From: Nematostella vectensis
Lineage: Eukaryota; Cnidaria; Anthozoa; Actiniaria; Edwardsiidae
Direction of reading: 5' to 3'
Length of the DNA stretch: 64,000 bases
Assembly (NCBI RefSeq): GCF_932526225.1
Contig: NC_064046.1
Location: 6,805,219 to 6,869,218 of the forward strand
A model generated the notes under the pieces. It was not told the DNA's origin. It worked only from the letters and a program-made list of their open reading frames with translations, and made no database searches. The position numbers and the translations under genes are program-made. Numbering within the stretch: the stretch's first letter is position 1; each line of letters opens with the position of its first letter. Shown one piece after another: positions 43,908 through 55,800 of this stretch.

Positions 43908-44070
43908 ATCGGTCTAGCGATTTAAAGATGTGCGGATCTAGCGTTCCATTGAGTCAGTTTCTCCTGAGAAAACTTATGCAGTTGATTGAGAGGTATTGAT
44001 ATAACATGTTATCAGCATAAACACTGTTAGTGGCTTGTGACGTCAGTTGTGAGGTTCTTACACCGAGGAT
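43908..44070 (-). repeat. Foldback element, uninterrupted right arm
   Basis: Pairs with 43620-43690 and then with 39985-40083, showing the original arm length of about 160 bp and the exact LINE insertion point. Confidence 0.88.
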
Positions 44071-44295
44071 CAGCCAGGAATCCAACTCTAGCAAACGCTC
44101 TGAGGAGACCGACAAGGTCAGTCTCTCAGTGTCAAACTCGACCCCCAGACAAACTTGCCTCGTAGTTGGCGGGCATGCCTTGGAAAGGGATTCCTCCAGA
44201 CCGAGACAAGATAAGATCGCGGATGTTTCGCAAAATGCGGTCCCCGCTGTAGCTGGAGAACAAACACCAATAAAATCATCCAAATAGTTAAACAC
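43954..44295 (-). pseudogene. DIRS-like reverse transcriptase fragment
   Basis: Read on the minus strand from 44295: MFNYLDDFIGVC carries an LDD catalytic core, followed by LGLEESLSKACPPTTRQVCL and LGVEFDTERLTLSVSSERL. This is the pattern of DIRS/Ngaro-type RT after the active site. It lacks the N-terminal RT, RNase H and recombinase. Its last 40 codons run into the foldback arm, so the coding part is about 44070-44295. Confidence 0.75.
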
Positions 44296-45019
44296 ACAAA
44301 TCCCTCGTTGTCGTAATATCCAAGCAACTGCGTCAGTTGTCCGTTGTTATTTCTAACAGGACGCTATGAACAACACTACTAACAAGACGCGCTTCTAAAC
44401 AAGGATTTTTTTCTTATTCGGAACTTTCAACGGAAATCGGAACGCTAAACCTATGAAGGCTAAAACTACGAACGCTTGCATGTGTTACCTCTAACGAGAC
44501 GCACTTCTAAAACAAGGGTTTTTTTGTTACTCATCCGATACAAATGGATACAAATTGCATATGACAGAATGTCAAATATGCGTGAAATAACGTAGCACAT
44601 CTGCGCTTAGTGATGTTGTCTTAGCATTTCACAACGGAATGTTTTTTTTTGGTTCAGATTAGAATGGAAATAAATGGTGATCCTAGTATGACATCCCTAC
44701 CCCCATAACTAAGCGAAATATACTGGTTCCGCTGGTTCCGCCGGTTCCGGCTGTTCCTCTTTTTAGTAATGCCGGATTTACGATTTACGAATGGAATTGG
44801 AAGTGTTGTTTTCAACGCTGCATGGGAAACTGAAAGACGATGATTCAACTTTAGAGGTACTTGTCGATGAAGTAGCATAGGTTGATAAAAATGGATTCGC
44901 ATGAATCTAGCATGGAGAAGTGGGATTGAGGTAAATAAAAATGTTTTTTTTTTATTTAACGGTAGATAGCTTTCTTTTGTTTTGTTCGCCGTAGAGATTG
45001 TCAAAACAATTCGTACATT
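44296..45019. other. No recognised gene; short diverged repeats
   Basis: 44381-44420 and 44493-44535 are diverged copies (AAC.AGACGC.CTTCTAAA, AAGG.TTTTTT). Nothing else supported. Confidence 0.5.
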
Positions 45020-45250
45020 CGGATTTGCCTGTTCTGTTCCCTGTATTTCCTATTTTATTTCGAATCAAATCAGATTAAAGCTTGGCATACTAAATAAATG
45101 AGGCAAATCCTGTTTTATGTGAGTATTAATAGATAAATGACACATTAAATTATTTGTAAACGATTTTACGGCAAACTTTCATTCAACCAACGCGCTCGAT
45201 TGCTATTGACATTTCCCGCTTGAAATCTTCTCAAATTTCATTCTTCATTT
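45020..45250 (+). repeat. Dispersed repeat, copy 2 (inverted relative to 1010-1260)
   Basis: Contains TGCCTGTTCTGTTCCCTGTA, TTTCCTATTTTATTT and GAGGCAAATCCTGTTTTATG, and continues through CCCGCTTGAAATCTT, as in copy 1. Confidence 0.6.
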
Positions 45251-46389
45251 TTTGTCATGTTCTCGATATTATTATTAAAGTAATAAAATGACTTGTACAA
45301 TTCTTTACATTCCGGTTCCAGCCATTGGAGAATTGATCCTTTCTTGTTGATCTCATTGGATTTTGTTGTTGAACTATTCATTGCCTCGATCGGAGAAAGT
45401 CGAAGTCAGGCGGACTATTTTCCTGAGGAAAATAAACTATCAGTGAATTTCAAACAGATAGAAATCCGAGGTGGCGTTATCGGTGTGAGTGCTGTGGACG
45501 AATACAATCTTGTCATGTGTATTGCATTTTCGATAAAACTGTTTTAAAAGATTGTCCTTTTGTTACCATGCTGTGAAGAATTTGTTTGGTAAATCTGACC
45601 GCGTAGATCTTTTGAGGCCAAATGCCTTGTGAAATACTTGCTTATTCATTTTTGCGTTTTGTATTTTTGAACAAAAGAAATGTGTCAATGAAAAAGAAAT
45701 GACCACTAAGGCTGATTCTGTTTTGTTACATTCTTTAACTTATATTAAAATAGCATCTATAGTAACATAAACAACATAACCTCAAAACTTGCTGTGACTC
45801 CCACAGTCTGTCACAGCGTAATTGTCGTAAATATGCATTGTATACTTAAATGCGGTCCCTTGCGAGCTTTTTCCGTTATGTTCTCTTTTCTTTCCCGATG
45901 CAGTGTAGGAAGAGGTAAAGGAAGAGGTCCCGTCTTTAAACTCGTTTTGAATTTCGGGGCCTTAGCATCAGCGAGATTCAGGTTTGCTCGCTTGAATCAT
46001 TCATCGGCGAAATGGCTCGAACAAAGAGCGGTGGCGCTTCCGATGGAGAACTCCTTTCGCTTAGTCCCGACGAATCGGGCCCATATTTTCCTAATTTCCG
46101 GGTATTTTGGAGATGCATGTTTTGACACGTGTTGTATAGTGGTTGTTGGAGCAGCCCATGTCTGCGCAAGTACTGCCCGGTCTTTTTGACGAGCTTGCCG
46201 TCATTTTAAAACGAAGTTGCTATCGTTTTAAAACAATTTTGAGAAGCTGTACCAAGATTATGACGTCATAATCCCGGCTTTGACCGAGCAAAACGCGAGA
46301 CAGTTTGCAATGGCAAAACAACAACTTCGCGCGTGTTTTGTAAAAAAAATGAAAAACCTTGGACGGGCTTTTTTTTAGGTAACTGTCTA
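45251..46389. other. No recognised gene
   Basis: One ATG at about 46011 (GAAATGGCTCGAACAAAGAG) opens roughly 37 codons with no domain. Near 46204-46234 TTTTAAAACGA and TCGTTTTAAAA form a short inverted repeat. Nothing else supported. Confidence 0.5.
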
Positions 46390-46790
46390 CCTTTAAGCAT
46401 CAATAAGTGGGAAATACAAGTTATTCTACAGTTCAGCCTTTGTTTAAGTTTAAAAGAGGGCTGTACTAAAAGAGACTTATTTGAAGAACGAAGACTGCGC
46501 TTTGGTTTATAAGGAGATAAAAGGTCTTTCATATAGTCTGGAGCGGTTTCATTTAGTGATTTAAAAGTTAAAAGAAGGAGTTTAAAATCTATTCTTTCTC
46601 TGATGGGTAGCCGGTGTAAGGTACGCAGAACAGGAGTGACGTTGCAGGTTCCTGTAATAAGTCGCGCCGCAGAATTCTGAACATATTGTAGTTTAGAGAT
46701 TTGCTTTCGATCAAGGCCAGTGAGAATAGGGTTACAATTGTCTAGTTTAAAAGTAATAAAAGCGTGTAGAGGAATCTCGCAGTGATTAAA
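46390..46790 (-). pseudogene. LINE reverse transcriptase C-terminal fragment
   Basis: Read on the minus strand: LDNCNPILTGLDRKQISKLQ, VQNSAARLITGTC, LHRLPIRERIDFKLLLLTFK, LNETAPDYMKDLLSPYKP, SLRSSNKSLLVQP. This is the thumb and tail of CR1/Jockey-type RTs. The catalytic domain is absent and the end is diverged. It is distinct from the LINE at 40084. Confidence 0.88.
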
Positions 46791-46854
46791 GGAAATAAAC
46801 TTTCAATTTTTTGCAATATTTCGTAGATGGAAAAGGAGGATTGGCATATGAAAA

Positions 46855-48791
46855 TTACTTGTTGGCTGCACTATGGTAGCAGCCCGCATTATCCGACCTG
46901 AGGAAGGCAGTGTTTATCCCGGGGTTATCTTGTTTGAGGGTCTGAAAAACGTGTTCGATGATGCGGAAAACAACGGGAGTGTCTTGGCTGCAGTTTTCCA
47001 GAATATGTACAAATGTCTGGGTTTGGAAGTTTTCTTCAATCCGTCTAGCCACTACACATGTGCCACGACATTCCACGCTTTGCAAACCAGTCAGCTTGTG
47101 ACTTTCGATACTTCTGAGGCAACAGTTTCATTGTCCAGTCCATAGTAATGAGAACAGACGAAGAGTCTAGCTTGTCGACGACGTCTGTCCTGGCTAAATC
47201 CTGCCTCACGCTTCTTAGTTGGTGAGCCTTCCAGAACTTGATGTCTTTCACAGCTTGCTCTACCCTGTAGCGCATATCATCGAGTGCATCTTCCGATAAA
47301 GCACTGTCTGCGGTATCTCCCTCTATTAGACATCGCATGTCTGAAATAAGAATCTTCAAAGCCTCGCATTTGTTACAAGTCTGATCATGTTCATGCTCAC
47401 AGCTCAGAGTTCATTTCGACGTGCCTAGCGGTTCCAACTGCACAATTACCTTAAAATCTATCTTGAGATATTGCTTCATATCTTGAAGTGAATGGCGCCA
47501 CAGGTTTGAGACATCCCTGAGAGAGCACCACAATCCTCCAGTTGCTTGGCTACTTCACTGAGAGTATCAAAGCCCTTTGCGCCTTCGCTGCAAGGTAATC
47601 AATGCCTTGTAGGGATTTCCGTGATGTTGCGCTACACGCAGTAGGTATTTTGCGCATGGTGGTTCGGCCGAACGGCTGAACACCCGTTTCCTTGCAATAC
47701 TGGGTGTATTACTGGACGATTTTCTCTGATATCATGGTGCGTATAGCATATTGGGGTTTCTAGCACGTCACCATTAGACAACTTGAGATATTTCTTTCCG
47801 AAAGAAAGGTCTTGTACCACTTGGTTGCTTGTTATTAAAGACAAGGAGTGGTCGAGTTTGCTTAGGTCAATGCGCATGCGTGGGCTCTGTGACGAAGGAA
47901 CGGGTACCCTTCTGCCAACAACACGTGCATGTCGTCTTGCAGCCTTTACTCTGTATTCGGAGATCCCCGGTATGTGTCTTTCGATAACTTTGAACGGGAC
48001 AAGGTCGGCCATCAGAGATAATGCCTGACGCCTTGTATCCCACGACATGGCATTTCGGAATGTCTCTACTAGTGCATTGAGATATTTCTTATCTGCTGTC
48101 GACTCATCCAGGCCAAGTGTCTTTTCTACAAGTGAGGACTGCTGGAGTGCTTGCAACAATGGTACTGCATCCCCAGGAGAAATTACTTCGAGAGCCGCAA
48201 CAATAGCCTCGCTCGCAACTTTTGCTCGTGATCTTCTTGTATTTGCATTGGCTTCTCCCCATCCTTTCTTTGACGCACGTACTTTACAAATGTTGGAACT
48301 TTCAAGAAAAGTGTTCAATAAGTATCTCTTTGAGTCCTGGCTTATATGAACAGTGTCTTCCGGATTCTCCTCTTCAATTTCATCGCAAGGGTCATAAAGA
48401 CTAACGTTTTCTTCCAACATTAAACACTGAAGGGCGCCGCTGATGTCCCCGGGATCAGAGACATCGTTATCCTGAAAAACGCAAAAGAAAAAGAAATATT
48501 TAGGGAGTAAAAACAGCTGACCTCGCTCTAATAGGGATAGGGGGAGGGGAGATGTATGGATCTTAAAGGCTGTTATGAAACTTTATGTCAAATTTTAATG
48601 CTTAACAGACGTATTGTAGCTTACAGGCAAATTGCATCTTGCAAATTTCTCAGATGCGCTCTGCTCATGACATGGGTGGGGTCCAGTTGATGTATCAGCT
48701 GAACTTTCCAAGTCGTTTGCAGGGCACGGCGATCTGCAAGCTTGGGACATCTCTAACTCGTCTAGTCGTTTTCGGCATACTGAACATATGA
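46855..48791 (-). pseudogene. Spliced transposase-like gene, broken
   Basis: Exon 48791-48625 (acceptor ATTCCTAG, donor CCT|GTAAGC) encodes a cysteine-rich stretch starting ICSVCRKRLDELEMSQACRS. Intron 48624-48472 follows. Exon 48471 onward runs open to 47632 with GLDESTADKKYLNALVETFR and SWDTRRQALSLMADLVPFK. The protein continues in other frames at 47359-47045 (ITMDWTMKLLPQKYRKSQAD, WFAKRGMSWH) and 47085-46855 (NTAFLRSDNAGCYHSA). The D of MDWTMK and the SDNAG box look like an RNase H-fold transposase core. I recall similar multicopy proteins in cnidarians and fish but cannot name the superfamily. Frame changes near 47630 and 47050 break it. Confidence 0.6.
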
Positions 48792-49410
48792 CTAGGAATA
48801 ATAATAATATTAATAATAAAATGATTGCAACTCCAGGTTAGACCTAGTGGACACAGCCTTGTTGTTGGGTATCAGAAGCGTGACAAAGGCGGGGTCGTGT
48901 GACCCCCTTGCTCAAACAAATAGTAGTAAAAAGGGGGTAAAACAAATCCATTGAAATATCATGATATGTTCACATGCTTTGACCCGCTTTGTATGGCCAA
49001 CCACGCCCCTATGGCGTATAGTATCCGGCTTATCCCATAAAAACTGCAGCCCCACCCAAACCCTGCCGTTTCTATTTGCAATCTCTAGCTCACTTTTTTT
49101 TACGATAAATATTCTACATTTGAAGATTCTCACCTGTCCCTACTGGAATCAGCGTTCCGCACTGATCAAATAGCCGCTTCGATTGGTCAAACGTTATGCC
49201 GCGCTCTCCACTGAAACGATCGTCAATAACGTTGTCTAATAACCTTGCTTGGTTACAGTCACCGTCATACAAAAAGTACCGGTCAGCGGCTTACCACAAG
49301 ACACTGAAATCGTCACACCAGTTAGAAGTCAGTTTAGTTTGTAAAACATGCGCAAATCGTGAAAAGTTATTTCTTTCCATGCGAATCATGCTGAATTGTG
49401 CATTAATACA
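48792..49410. other. No recognised gene
   Basis: Possible further upstream exons of the preceding minus-strand gene would lie here; the phase of the exon at 48791 requires one ending with a single codon base. None is evident. Confidence 0.45.
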
Positions 49411-52400
49411 TATTCATTCATTCATTGGCAGTCCGTCGAGGCGACGATGACTGTTCTATTGTGTTGGTCCTTTGATCTTAACTCTCCATGCTGGACGATC
49501 CCGAGCAGTGGTTTGCCAAGAGTTTGAGCTTATATCCCTCCACTTCAGGTTCCTCTTTACCACATCTTTGAACCTGAGTCTAGGCCGACCCTGATTCCTG
49601 GTCCCTGTCGTGAGCTGAGAGTAGAGCAGCTGCCTAGGCAATCTGTCAGTGTCCATGCGGTGAACATGCCCAGTCCATCTGAGATTTTTCTCAATGAGTG
49701 TGTCAGCCATTGACCGTAATCCGGTCCTCTTGTATATCTCTTCGTTTGTGACTTTATCCATCCAAGTAATTTTCATTATTTCTCTCAGGTGTCGCATCAT
49801 ATATGCATGTAAATTTTTCACCTGGCTGCGATATACAGCCCATGTTTCTGCACCGTATACTAGGGCAGATAAGACAACTGCTCGATAGACCTTGCCTTTA
49901 ACCTTGAGCGATACGTGATGGTTGTCCCACAGCCGCTCTCTCAGCTTAGCATATGCTGCGCTGGCCTTCCCCTTTCTGAAGGTGATCTCATTATCTATTC
50001 GTGCATTGTCAGAGATGGTACTTCCCAAGTACACAAAGTCTTTGGTCTGGACCAGGGTCTCATTTCTTACATGGATTTCGCCAGGGAATTGAGTCAATGT
50101 CTGACGCTTCACTGGTTGAAATAAGCACTCTGTCTTTTTGATGTTGATTTTCAGGCTGAATTGTTCTGCAGCTGAGGAGAATCTGTCTACTAATCTCTGC
50201 ATACTTTCCACATCATGTGCCACCAATGCGCTGTCGTCCGCATACAGCATTTCTCGTACTATGACCTGGCATGTTTTCCTTTTCGCTTTGAAGTGAGCAA
50301 CATTGAATAGGTCGGCGTTATGCCTTGTTTGGATTGACACCCCATCAACACAGTCCTTGAAGGCTATCTCCAACATGGCCGACAGGTATAGAGAAAAGAG
50401 CGTTGGCGCCAGGACGCACCCTTGCTTTACTCCATTGGAGACATCGAATTGCTTCGAGTCGTTTCCGCCTTGGGATACAGAAGCTTTCATACCGCTATGG
50501 AGGGATCGTATAACATTGACAAACTTGGGTGGACAGCCAAATTTGACCAGGACCTGCCAGAGTGCCTCTCTCGATACAGTGTCAAAGGCTTTTGAGAAGT
50601 CAATGAACACTGCATATAGCGGCATGTTTTGCTCTATACACTTCTCCTGGGTCTGTCGCAGACAGAAAATCATGTCCATTGTGCCCCTGCCACTCCTGAA
50701 ACCACACTGGGACTCGGGCAGTATGACTGGTGCTATGTGTCTGTTAATCCTGTTCAGCAGAACACGAGAGAGGATCTTACCAGCGATGGAAAGCAAGGAT
50801 ATACCCTCTTGTGTAGCATCGATTGCATCCACAACCTCCTTTATGTCTGGCGGCTCAGAAAGGCACACTACCTCTGGTCTTGTTTGGAGACTGTTGAGTG
50901 CTCCCTCATCCACAAGCCCTGATACATTCAGGAGTTGGTCAAAATGATCGGCAAATCTGTTTAGGATCTCCGATTTCTCCTGAAGTATTGTGCATCCGTC
51001 AGTAGCAGTGAGTTGGGTTGACCCACGCTTTGCAGGACCGTACACCTCTCGTAGTCCGTTGTAGAAGCCCTTCATATCATTTACATCCGATGCCTGTTGT
51101 AGACTTTCTGCCTTTCGTTCCCACCAGTCTGTCTTGAGCTTTCTCGTGTACTGCTGAAGTACCCTCCTTGCAGCCGTGTACTTATTCTTGTTGGACCTTG
51201 TGTTTGTTTGCAGCATATTGGCTCTAGCAGCATTCCGCTTTTCCAGCAGACATTCCAGATGTTTATCGTTTTCATCAAACCAGTCTTGGTGTTTTCGTTT
51301 CGGCTTCTCACATACTTTTTCTGCTGTTTCATACACAACTGTCTTCAGAGTATTCCACTGTGCCTCAATCTCACTCCCATCCATCTCTTCAAGATTTTTC
51401 AAGGCCTCATTCATTTCGTGTTGTAGCTTAGCCTTCATGTCACCACTCCTGATCTTCCGCACATCCAGTTTTGTTGGTGGTTTAGCCTTTGTCCGTGCAT
51501 GCGGTCTCCTCAGCGAGAAGGCCACCTTGGACCTGACCATCTGATGATCTGTGGCGCAATCAGCCCCTCTCATAACTCTTGTGTCCAGTATGTCATTCAG
51601 ATCTTTCTTTCTCGTTATCATGTAGTCTAATAAGTGCCAGTGCTTGGAGCGGGGGTGCATCCAAGTGACCTTATGATGCTCTTTATGTCTGAAGATAGTA
51701 TTGGTGATCACCAAGCTATGTTCAGCGCAGAGGGTGAGCAACAATTCTCCGTTTGAGTTGCATTTTCCAATCCCGTGGTGTCCTAACACACCTTCCCACT
51801 TCTCGTGTTCGCAGCCAACTCTTGCATTGAAATCACCTGTGACAATGAGCTTATCCTTCTTTGGGACTTTGGAAAGCACCTCCCTCATTTGACTGTAGAA
51901 CTGCTCTTTGTTCTCATCTGGGTTTGTCAGAGTCGGTGCATAAACACTTATGATTGTCGCATACACATTCTTCTCTAGCGGTAGACGCATGGTGATTATC
52001 CTGTCACTGACCGGTGTTGGATCCTCTTCCATGATTCTCGTGATCTGGTTTCTGATAGCGAAACCCACACCAGATTCCCTGCGTTCTTCCTCTGTCTTTC
52101 CACTCCAGAAGAAAGTATAGCCACAGTCCACCATACTGTCATAATTCGCCAGGCGAGTTTCACTAAGGGCGGCGATATCAACCTCATATCTCGACAGTTC
52201 CCGCGCAATGAGGGCAGTCTGTCTCTCAGGTCTCTCAGATCTAGACCTGTCCATGAGTGTTCTCACATTCCATTCTGCAAGAACGAGTCGTTTCCTGCGT
52301 CCAAGCTTACTTTTCACTGTCATCCGGAGCGGGAGATGATCAGCGCGAACCTTGTTTGTCCGGGCGACGTTCGAGCCGGCATTGGGTAATTCAGATCTGA

Positions 52401-52809
52401 CCATATTTCATAGAACTGCATGCAAGCGCTGATTCAGCGTGATTTGAAGTAAAACTAGGTCTTGCTCTTCTAGATTCACTCTCTCGGCATTTCCTAGAGA
52501 CAGTTATGGCAGGCAAGGGCAAGCCGAGACATGTCATAGCTCCAGGTATGCTGCAGCGGCTGATCGGAGAACCAGTCTGTCGGTTTCCGCTCTGAGGGTG
52601 CCACATACTCCTTTCTGATTTGGCCCACCAAAGACCTTAAGACAGATTTTGTTTTTAGTTCTGCCAGGATGATCAGAAGCACCCTTCCACCTGGAGTAAT
52701 GATACTCCAGTGGGCTGCCAGTTTAGTCGCCAGCAACTCGACCTGAGACAGGTAGTACCGGGCTACATGTTTACCGGTAGCAGGATTTATTGACCTGACC
52801 TGACCTGAT
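49411..52809 (-). mobile_element. RTE-like LINE, about 3.4 kb
   Basis: On the minus strand it starts near a triple GGTCA repeat (52795-52809). It carries one long endonuclease-RT frame and ends in an AATGAATGAATGAAT tail (49411-49426), the simple-repeat end typical of RTE elements. The leader 52405-52800 has no clear ORF. Confidence 0.85.
49456..52404 (-). CDS. RTE-type endonuclease-reverse transcriptase (craniofacial development protein 2-like), 982 aa, internal RT deletion
   Basis: The frame is uninterrupted from ATG. The endonuclease, about residues 35-300, has LAEWNVRT, AALSETRLA, KLIVTGDFNARVG and CATDHQMVRSKV, so its catalytic residues are present. The RT has AVFIDFSKAFDTVSREALW, NGVKQGCVLAPTLFSLYL and the active site EMLYADDSALVAHD. 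The C-terminus has LVYGAETWAVYRSQVKNLHA and TNEEIYKRTGLRSM. The segment normally joining VDAIxxTQ to HRGISLLSIAGKILxR (about 60-75 residues, with PGADGIP and the KKGD block) is missing in frame at DATQEGISLLS. The endonuclease may be active; RT is very unlikely to be. Confidence 0.92.
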   Translation of the reverse strand: MVRSELPNAGSNVARTNKVRADHLPLRMTVKSKLGRRKRLVLAEWNVRTLMDRSRSERPERQTALIARELSRYEVDIAALSETRLANYDSMVDCGYTFFWSGKTEEERRESGVGFAIRNQITRIMEEDPTPVSDRIITMRLPLEKNVYATIISVYAPTLTNPDENKEQFYSQMREVLSKVPKKDKLIVTGDFNARVGCEHEKWEGVLGHHGIGKCNSNGELLLTLCAEHSLVITNTIFRHKEHHKVTWMHPRSKHWHLLDYMITRKKDLNDILDTRVMRGADCATDHQMVRSKVAFSLRRPHARTKAKPPTKLDVRKIRSGDMKAKLQHEMNEALKNLEEMDGSEIEAQWNTLKTVVYETAEKVCEKPKRKHQDWFDENDKHLECLLEKRNAARANMLQTNTRSNKNKYTAARRVLQQYTRKLKTDWWERKAESLQQASDVNDMKGFYNGLREVYGPAKRGSTQLTATDGCTILQEKSEILNRFADHFDQLLNVSGLVDEGALNSLQTRPEVVCLSEPPDIKEVVDAIDATQEGISLLSIAGKILSRVLLNRINRHIAPVILPESQCGFRSGRGTMDMIFCLRQTQEKCIEQNMPLYAVFIDFSKAFDTVSREALWQVLVKFGCPPKFVNVIRSLHSGMKASVSQGGNDSKQFDVSNGVKQGCVLAPTLFSLYLSAMLEIAFKDCVDGVSIQTRHNADLFNVAHFKAKRKTCQVIVREMLYADDSALVAHDVESMQRLVDRFSSAAEQFSLKINIKKTECLFQPVKRQTLTQFPGEIHVRNETLVQTKDFVYLGSTISDNARIDNEITFRKGKASAAYAKLRERLWDNHHVSLKVKGKVYRAVVLSALVYGAETWAVYRSQVKNLHAYMMRHLREIMKITWMDKVTNEEIYKRTGLRSMADTLIEKNLRWTGHVHRMDTDRLPRQLLYSQLTTGTRNQGRPRLRFKDVVKRNLKWRDISSNSWQTTARDRPAWRVKIKGPTQ

Positions 52810-55800
52810 AATACATATAAAATAAATAAAAAGAACAAGATAAAGGTATATTTTCTGTATTTTAAGGAGGAATGGCATATTTATGGAAGAAAAAAAAAGA
52901 AAATTTGAGATTTCTCGGGATTTTTAGGGGAAATATCAAGTTTTTAGAGACAAAATCGGGATTTTTAGACATTTTTTGGAGAAACCCCGGAAAGATTTTT
53001 AGACCATGTTATTTATCTAGGCCTACTTGGCTGTTAGAAAAATAAAATTTCCCACGAAAAAGTGTAGCGACGAAACTGTTTTGGCATTTTTTTAATAGAC
53101 TGTCAAAATCAAGCTCTCGACGGAAGACACTGTGAAAACAAAATTTTCCTATAAATCCTATCGACAAAATCTAAACATTTATAATACTACGTTGTACACA
53201 GATAACCATATGGAGAAACCGTTGTCGTTTTAGGGGTCTGGTACCAAGAAATTTCCTATTTAGAAGCTTTCTCCATTTAAAGATGGTCACAGCCAGGTTT
53301 TTCTCAACAAGAAAAAAAATGACTTGGCATTGCTTGGGAGCATAAAATGGCAGCCTTTATTTTTTCTGTTTTTTTTTTTGGGGGGGGGGGGGGGGCAAAA
53401 TGTGTCGTAATACTGCAGTTCAGTTGTAAAGACATAACAGAAAAACATGTCTATCTACTGAAGGATGCTTAGTATTGCTGTACGTGCGAGATTTTCTACA
53501 GAAATGGAGGCGAGAAGGGGAGTACGATTACGTACGAATATTCAGCCTAAATTTAGACCGCTTTCGAGTTTCTTTGAAGATTTCGACTAATATACCACAT
53601 TCAATATTGAAATTCACGCAATTATAGTTCTAAACGCTGAACACAGACCCCGGAAGCACTGTCGATTCGATGCAAATGCGTTGTAAAGAAGCTAAGTACA
53701 GCTTAGTTATAAGTATACTTTTACAGCTAAAACACTCAGTGTTACTGTTACTGTTACTGTGATTTAAAATTTAAATAGCGAACTTCTAACTTTGCTTTTC
53801 TGTTTTTTCTTATTCGCGAGTTATTTTAGTAATTTGTCAAGGCAACGCATACCAGGGGTCTACTATAAAGCCGGATATTTTAGAATTTAATTTTTTTCTT
53901 AATAGTTTCTCTGGTGGTCAAAAAGCAACAGAAGTACAGTAAATGTATCATATTTACTTATAAGAAATAAGCGCGAGAGAGGGGGCTTAAATGTGTATAT
54001 ATGCTCCTGCAAACTTAAACAACCCACCATGGGTGCAAGTTTTTTTGTGTGACCCAAGTTACTGTACAACTCCCCTAACATCACTAAAATCTTATATTTG
54101 CTTAAAGAGTTAATGATCTTACTAATTCCCAAAAATATAGTTGATTTCATAGTTCTATTCTGTATCATCAGGGGGTGACAGTATTTAGAATTTTTACACA
54201 AAATCCTTGTATCCCATCATAAAAAGGAAAAGTTATCAGTTCTTGACTAAATAACTTCTCCTTGGTGTGAAATTTCATTTGCCACCATGTCAACTAACCA
54301 AAATTCATAACCTTATATCATTTCTAGTATTCCATGTTCATTTCAGTCAATTTTCGTATTCTAGTGGGGGGGGGGGGGGGGAGTCAATTCACTGTGCTTT
54401 GCTAGTGTGCACTAGAAATAAAAAAAATGGCCAACATCATTTCTATAAATGCATTACAAGCGCGTTCCCAGGATTGACTGAGGGGGGGGGGGGGGGGGAG
54501 GGTGACTTTTATAAACAGGACATGGAAAGTTTGGTGGCATTTACCATATATGAAATATGTTTTCAGAAAAAAAATCACCCCCATTCTCACTCCTTGAACT
54601 GCCTGTTCATGAAGAATGAGGTGTAGGCATTCCACAGAAGATATACATAGGAAAAGAGACAGAATAATTTTTAAACCTTAAAAATTATACACTTTGATAT
54701 CAAATCATGCATTCCATCATGTTTGTATTGTCTTTTTAGCTGTTTTTGTTTATGGGTGGTGAAAATATAGAAATAAATAAAAATGGATAAAGATATGTAA
54801 AAAAGTGATGACTTAAGACTTTAACCCATTGACTCCTGGCTATTTTTTAGCTGAATTTACAAAAAAAAAAACAGACTGAAAACAGATACCTCCCCCCCAT
54901 TTCTGAGTTTAATACAGCCTGTCAAAGACAAACACAGCTGCACCTAGTCAGCTGTATTCTAGCTTCCCAACAGTGCTTTGCGGTCATCACTTTTAATCCC
55001 TCATCATTGTGCTGAAGCGAGAACAACTTGAACCACCACCACCACCACCACCACCACCACCACCAAGATACGCACAAACTGAACACATAAAAACAAAAAA
55101 AACAAACTTGCCAACTTAATAGTGATAAGAAACTTCTCGTACCCAGTCTTTCTTATTTTCGATTAGCCAGGGTCGCCTCGTACGGAATCTTCCACAAAAC
55201 TAAAGGATACAAGCTGTTGAACATTGGGCCGGGTTTCTTCTTGTCACGTAAAAGAATGAATAAAAAATTTATTTTTTATTTTTCAATGGCGGTCCGTAGC
55301 AGAGAAAGGCTTTCATCTCTGTGATTTAAGCTTTCTTAGACAAAAAACTTTCTTCCGCTTTTTGCAAGGCTCAATTACCAGGCGAAAATACTTACGGTAG
55401 ACCATTTGCACCCTGGAACAATGGTATTCGTGTTGGATGCAAAAAAAATAGTGCAGTCGTAATTGTGTATTACTTATGCGTATCTGTAGATGGTTAATAT
55501 TTGATGCATCTAATCGCGAGATTTGGAGATAGGTCAGGCCCCACCTTGGCTTGCAGGATTTATCTTTCGAAGAGAGACCTTTCAATTTCGATCCACGCAG
55601 TTGCGGCTAGCTTGACGTATGGCTAAAGAATATGCGTGAAATCTAACAAAGAATCTTTTTAGGGGCTGTATAGCAGCCGACAATGGATTTACTATTTGTT
55701 AGTATAAAGGAAAGTGAAAAGACTGCCACGATAAAAATAATCTTTCATTAAGGGATGAATAAGTTTATCCTCCTGAGTGAGAAGAAGGATGATCACAATT

